A stretch of 64,000 nt of DNA from Frankia sp. AgB1.9 (GTDB taxonomy: Bacteria; Actinomycetota; Actinomycetes; Frankiales; Frankiaceae), in contig NZ_JADWYX010000005.1 of the NCBI RefSeq assembly GCF_016786355.1, forward strand, positions 45,733 through 109,732, given 5' to 3'. The notes below the pieces were generated by a model, which ran no database searches, was not told where the DNA came from, and worked only from the letters and a program-made list of their open reading frames with translations. Made by a program: the position numbers and the translations under genes. Positions 61,739 through 64,000 of the stretch are shown here, one piece after another. The stretch's first letter is position 1. Each line of letters starts with the position of its first letter.

Positions 61739-63946
61739 ATGGCCGAGCTGGTGGTGACAAGATCCGAGCAGCAGCCCCAACGTAAGCCCCGCAGCGCCCT
61801 CCTTGAGCCGCTGGAGGCGCCGCGGCCGCCGCTTCCGTCCGATCTGCCGGCCGACCGGTTCATCAACCGCGAGACGTCCTGGCTGGACTTCAACGCGCGG
61901 GTGCTGGCGCTCGCCGAGGATGTGAGCACGCCGCTGCTGGAGCGGGCCAAGTTCCTCGCGATCTTCGCCAGCAACCTCGACGAGTTCTACATGGTCCGGG
62001 TCGCCGGCCTGATGCGTCGAGAGGCGACCGGGCTCGCGGTCCGGTCCGTCGACGGCCTGACCCCGCGGGCCCAGCTGGAGCTGATCAGCCAGAACACCGC
62101 CCAGCTCACCGACCGGGCCGCCCGGTGCTTCACCGACGAGGTGGTGCCGTCGCTGGAGCACGCCGGCATCAGCATCCGGTACTGGCACCAGCTGACCACC
62201 GACCAGCAGCACCGCCTGCACCAGTACTTCCACGAGCAGATCTTCCCGGTCCTGACCCCGCTCGCCGTCGACCCGGCGCACCCGTTCCCGTACATCAGCG
62301 GGCTGTCGCTGAACCTCGCCGTGACCGTGCGCGACCCGGGCGACGACATCGAGCGGTTCGCCCGGGTCAAGGTGCCGCAGAACGTGCCGCGCCTGATCCG
62401 GGTCGACCTGCCCGGCGAACATCCGATCGGCCAGGAACCGGCCGGCGAGGGCGCCGAGGCGGACCGGTACGCGTGCTTCGTGCCGCTGGAGGAGGTGATC
62501 GCCGCCCATCTCTCCCAGCTGTTCCCGGGCATGGAGGTGGTCGACTCACACCTGTTCCGGGTGACCCGCAACGCCGACCTCGAGGTCGAGGAGGACGAGG
62601 CCGAGGACCTGCTGCAGGCACTGGAGCGGGAGCTCGCCCGCCGCCGGTTCGGCCCGGCCGTCCGCCTGGAGGTGGACGCGGACATCGACGAGGGCCTGCT
62701 GCGGATGCTCTGCCGCGAGCTCGAGGTCTCCACCCGCGACGTGCACCGGCTGCGCGGGCTGCTCGACCTCTCGGTGCTGTGGGCGCTGTTCGACCTGGAC
62801 CGGCCGGAGTTCAAGTACCCGCCGCGGGTCCCGGTGACCCACCGCAGCCTGGTGACCGAATCGGGCGAGCCGGCGGACTTCTTCGCGGTGCTGCGCGAGC
62901 GGGACGTGCTTGTGCACCACCCCTACGACTCGTTCACCACGTCCGTGCAGCGCTTCATCGAGCAGGCGGCGGCCGACCCGCACGTGCTCGCGATCAAGCA
63001 GACGCTGTACCGGACGTCCGGTGACTCGCCGATCGTGGACGCGCTGATCGCGGCGGCCGAGGCCGGCAAGCAGGTCGTGGTGCTGGTCGAGATCAAGGCC
63101 AGGTTCGACGAAAGCGCCAACATCCGCTGGGCGCGCGAGCTGGAGCGGGCCGGCTGCCACGTCGTCTACGGCCTGATCGGGCTGAAGACGCACACGAAGA
63201 CCGCGCTCGTGGTGCGTCAGGACGACGACGGGCTGCGCCGCTACTGCCACGTCGGCACCGGCAACTACAACCCGAAGACCGCCCGGCTCTACGAGGACGT
63301 CGGCCTGCTGACCGCCGAGCCGAGCGTCGGCGCGGACCTGACCGACCTGTTCAACGTGCTCACCGGCTACAGCAGGCAGACCGTCTACCGGTCCCTGCTG
63401 GTCGCCCCGCAGCACATGCGCGACGGCCTGATCGAGCGGATCGAGAAGGAGGCCGCCGCCGCCCGGTCCGGCGAGCCGGCCGGGATCCGGATCAAGGTGA
63501 ACAGCCTGGTCGACGAGGAGCTCATCGACGCGCTGTACCACGCGTCCCGGGACGGGGTGGCGATCCGCTGCCTGGTGCGGGGCATCTGCGCGCTGCGCCC
63601 CGGGGTCCCGGACCTGTCCGAGACGGTGTGGGTCCGCTCGGTGCTCGGTCGCTACCTGGAGCACAGCCGGGTGTTCGAGTTCTCGGCTCTGGACGAGATG
63701 TGGATCGGCAGCGCCGACATGATGCACCGCAACCTCGACCGCCGGGTCGAGGCGCTGGTCCGGGTGACCCAGGACGACAACCGGGCCGCCCTGCGCCGGC
63801 TCCTGGACCACGCGTTCTCGGCCGAGGTGTCGGCCTGGGACCTGCAGCCCAGCGGCCACTGGGAGCGGCGCGTCACCGGCCCCGACGACACCCGCCTGTC
63901 GGACTACCAGGGCGACCTGTCCGCCTGGGCCCAGAACCGCGCCTAG
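61739..63946 (+). CDS. ppk: Polyphosphate kinase 1
   Basis: Reversibly polymerises the gamma phosphate of ATP into polyphosphate. The 735-residue protein has the N domain ([20 protein letters not shown] near residue 40), the head domain, and two phospholipase-D-like C domains. Marks include [38 protein letters not shown] with the autophosphorylated-type histidine, [20 protein letters not shown] and [20 protein letters not shown]. Length is typical. It stands alone on the plus strand; ppx or phoU is not in this window. Promoter elements are listed just upstream. Confidence 0.97.
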   Translation: MAELVVTRSEQQPQRKPRSALLEPLEAPRPPLPSDLPADRFINRETSWLDFNARVLALAEDVSTPLLERAKFLAIFASNLDEFYMVRVAGLMRREATGLAVRSVDGLTPRAQLELISQNTAQLTDRAARCFTDEVVPSLEHAGISIRYWHQLTTDQQHRLHQYFHEQIFPVLTPLAVDPAHPFPYISGLSLNLAVTVRDPGDDIERFARVKVPQNVPRLIRVDLPGEHPIGQEPAGEGAEADRYACFVPLEEVIAAHLSQLFPGMEVVDSHLFRVTRNADLEVEEDEAEDLLQALERELARRRFGPAVRLEVDADIDEGLLRMLCRELEVSTRDVHRLRGLLDLSVLWALFDLDRPEFKYPPRVPVTHRSLVTESGEPADFFAVLRERDVLVHHPYDSFTTSVQRFIEQAAADPHVLAIKQTLYRTSGDSPIVDALIAAAEAGKQVVVLVEIKARFDESANIRWARELERAGCHVVYGLIGLKTHTKTALVVRQDDDGLRRYCHVGTGNYNPKTARLYEDVGLLTAEPSVGADLTDLFNVLTGYSRQTVYRSLLVAPQHMRDGLIERIEKEAAAARSGEPAGIRIKVNSLVDEELIDALYHASRDGVAIRCLVRGICALRPGVPDLSETVWVRSVLGRYLEHSRVFEFSALDEMWIGSADMMHRNLDRRVEALVRVTQDDNRAALRRLLDHAFSAEVSAWDLQPSGHWERRVTGPDDTRLSDYQGDLSAWAQNRA

Positions 63947-63960
63947 CGATCCGGCAGGAA

Positions 63961-63998
63961 CCCGGGGACGGAGCGCCCCGCGGGGGGGCCCGGGCGCA
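63961..63998 (+). terminator. ppk: GC-rich inverted repeats after ppk
   Basis: Within 15-53 bases of the ppk stop the sequence contains CCCCGCGGGG as an inner palindrome and CCCGGG copies on both flanks, enough to form a hairpin. No T-run is visible before the window ends. It is a weak terminator call. Confidence 0.35.
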
Positions 63999-64000
63999 GT

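Overview
This window comes from a very GC-rich actinobacterium. Gene order, codon use and the repeated Frankia-style intergenic repeats suggest a member of the Frankiaceae (Frankia, Parafrankia or Pseudofrankia type); that placement is an inference from gene order and protein flavour, not from a search. Almost everything is chromosomal core. No rRNA, tRNA, CRISPR array, prophage or complete insertion sequence was recognised.

Layout, left to right. 1-4.5 kb: the ylxR-nusA-rimP operon (minus strand, infB presumably lying just beyond the left edge) and two divergent ferritin-like genes. 4.1-8.4 kb: a sulfate uptake operon (binding protein, two permeases, ATPase) with an Rrf2-type regulator at its distal end. 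8.6-13.3 kb: GNAT gene, ispG, rseP/rip1 and dxr, the order known from Mycobacterium. 13.3-20.3 kb: an esterase-like membrane protein, rlmN, cdsA, frr, pyrH, tsf and rpsB. 20.9-22.8 kb: a secreted M23 peptidase-like gene and a repeat-rich gap. 22.3-31.4 kb: a long minus-strand run from rpsP through khpA, rimM, trmD, rplS, lepB, rnhB, DUF2469, yraN, comM and dprA to a small hypothetical gene. 31.6-39 kb: ffh, ftsY and smc (protein export and chromosome organisation). 39.8-41.7 kb: small accessory genes. 41.9-49 kb: recG-rsmD-coaD and yceD-rpmF-plsX-rnc-mutM. 49.3-64 kb: rpmB, an SCP2 protein, thiD, an Lrp-like sensor, DUF3515, ddl, a MurA, gpsA, cofC, a cyclase-family protein, a membrane EAL protein, a transglutaminase-like protein and ppk.

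The genes serve translation and ribosome maturation, isoprenoid and phospholipid synthesis, cell-wall precursor synthesis, protein secretion, DNA repair, sulfate uptake, F420 and thiamine biosynthesis, and polyphosphate. Many neighbours overlap by the 4-base ATGA or GTGA junction, which implies translational coupling.

The unusual content lies between and at the edges of genes: four tandem-repeat arrays with 21, 24, 25 and 27 base units, a 30-base-arm palindromic element next to the M23 gene, clustered hairpins in the rpsB and rpsP leaders, duplicated hairpins behind smc, an apparent frameshift at the start of cysT, and several enzymes with altered signature residues (esterase without a serine nucleophile, divergent PlsX, cyclase motif change). 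I found no convincing undescribed multi-gene system; the best leads are these non-coding elements and degenerate enzymes.
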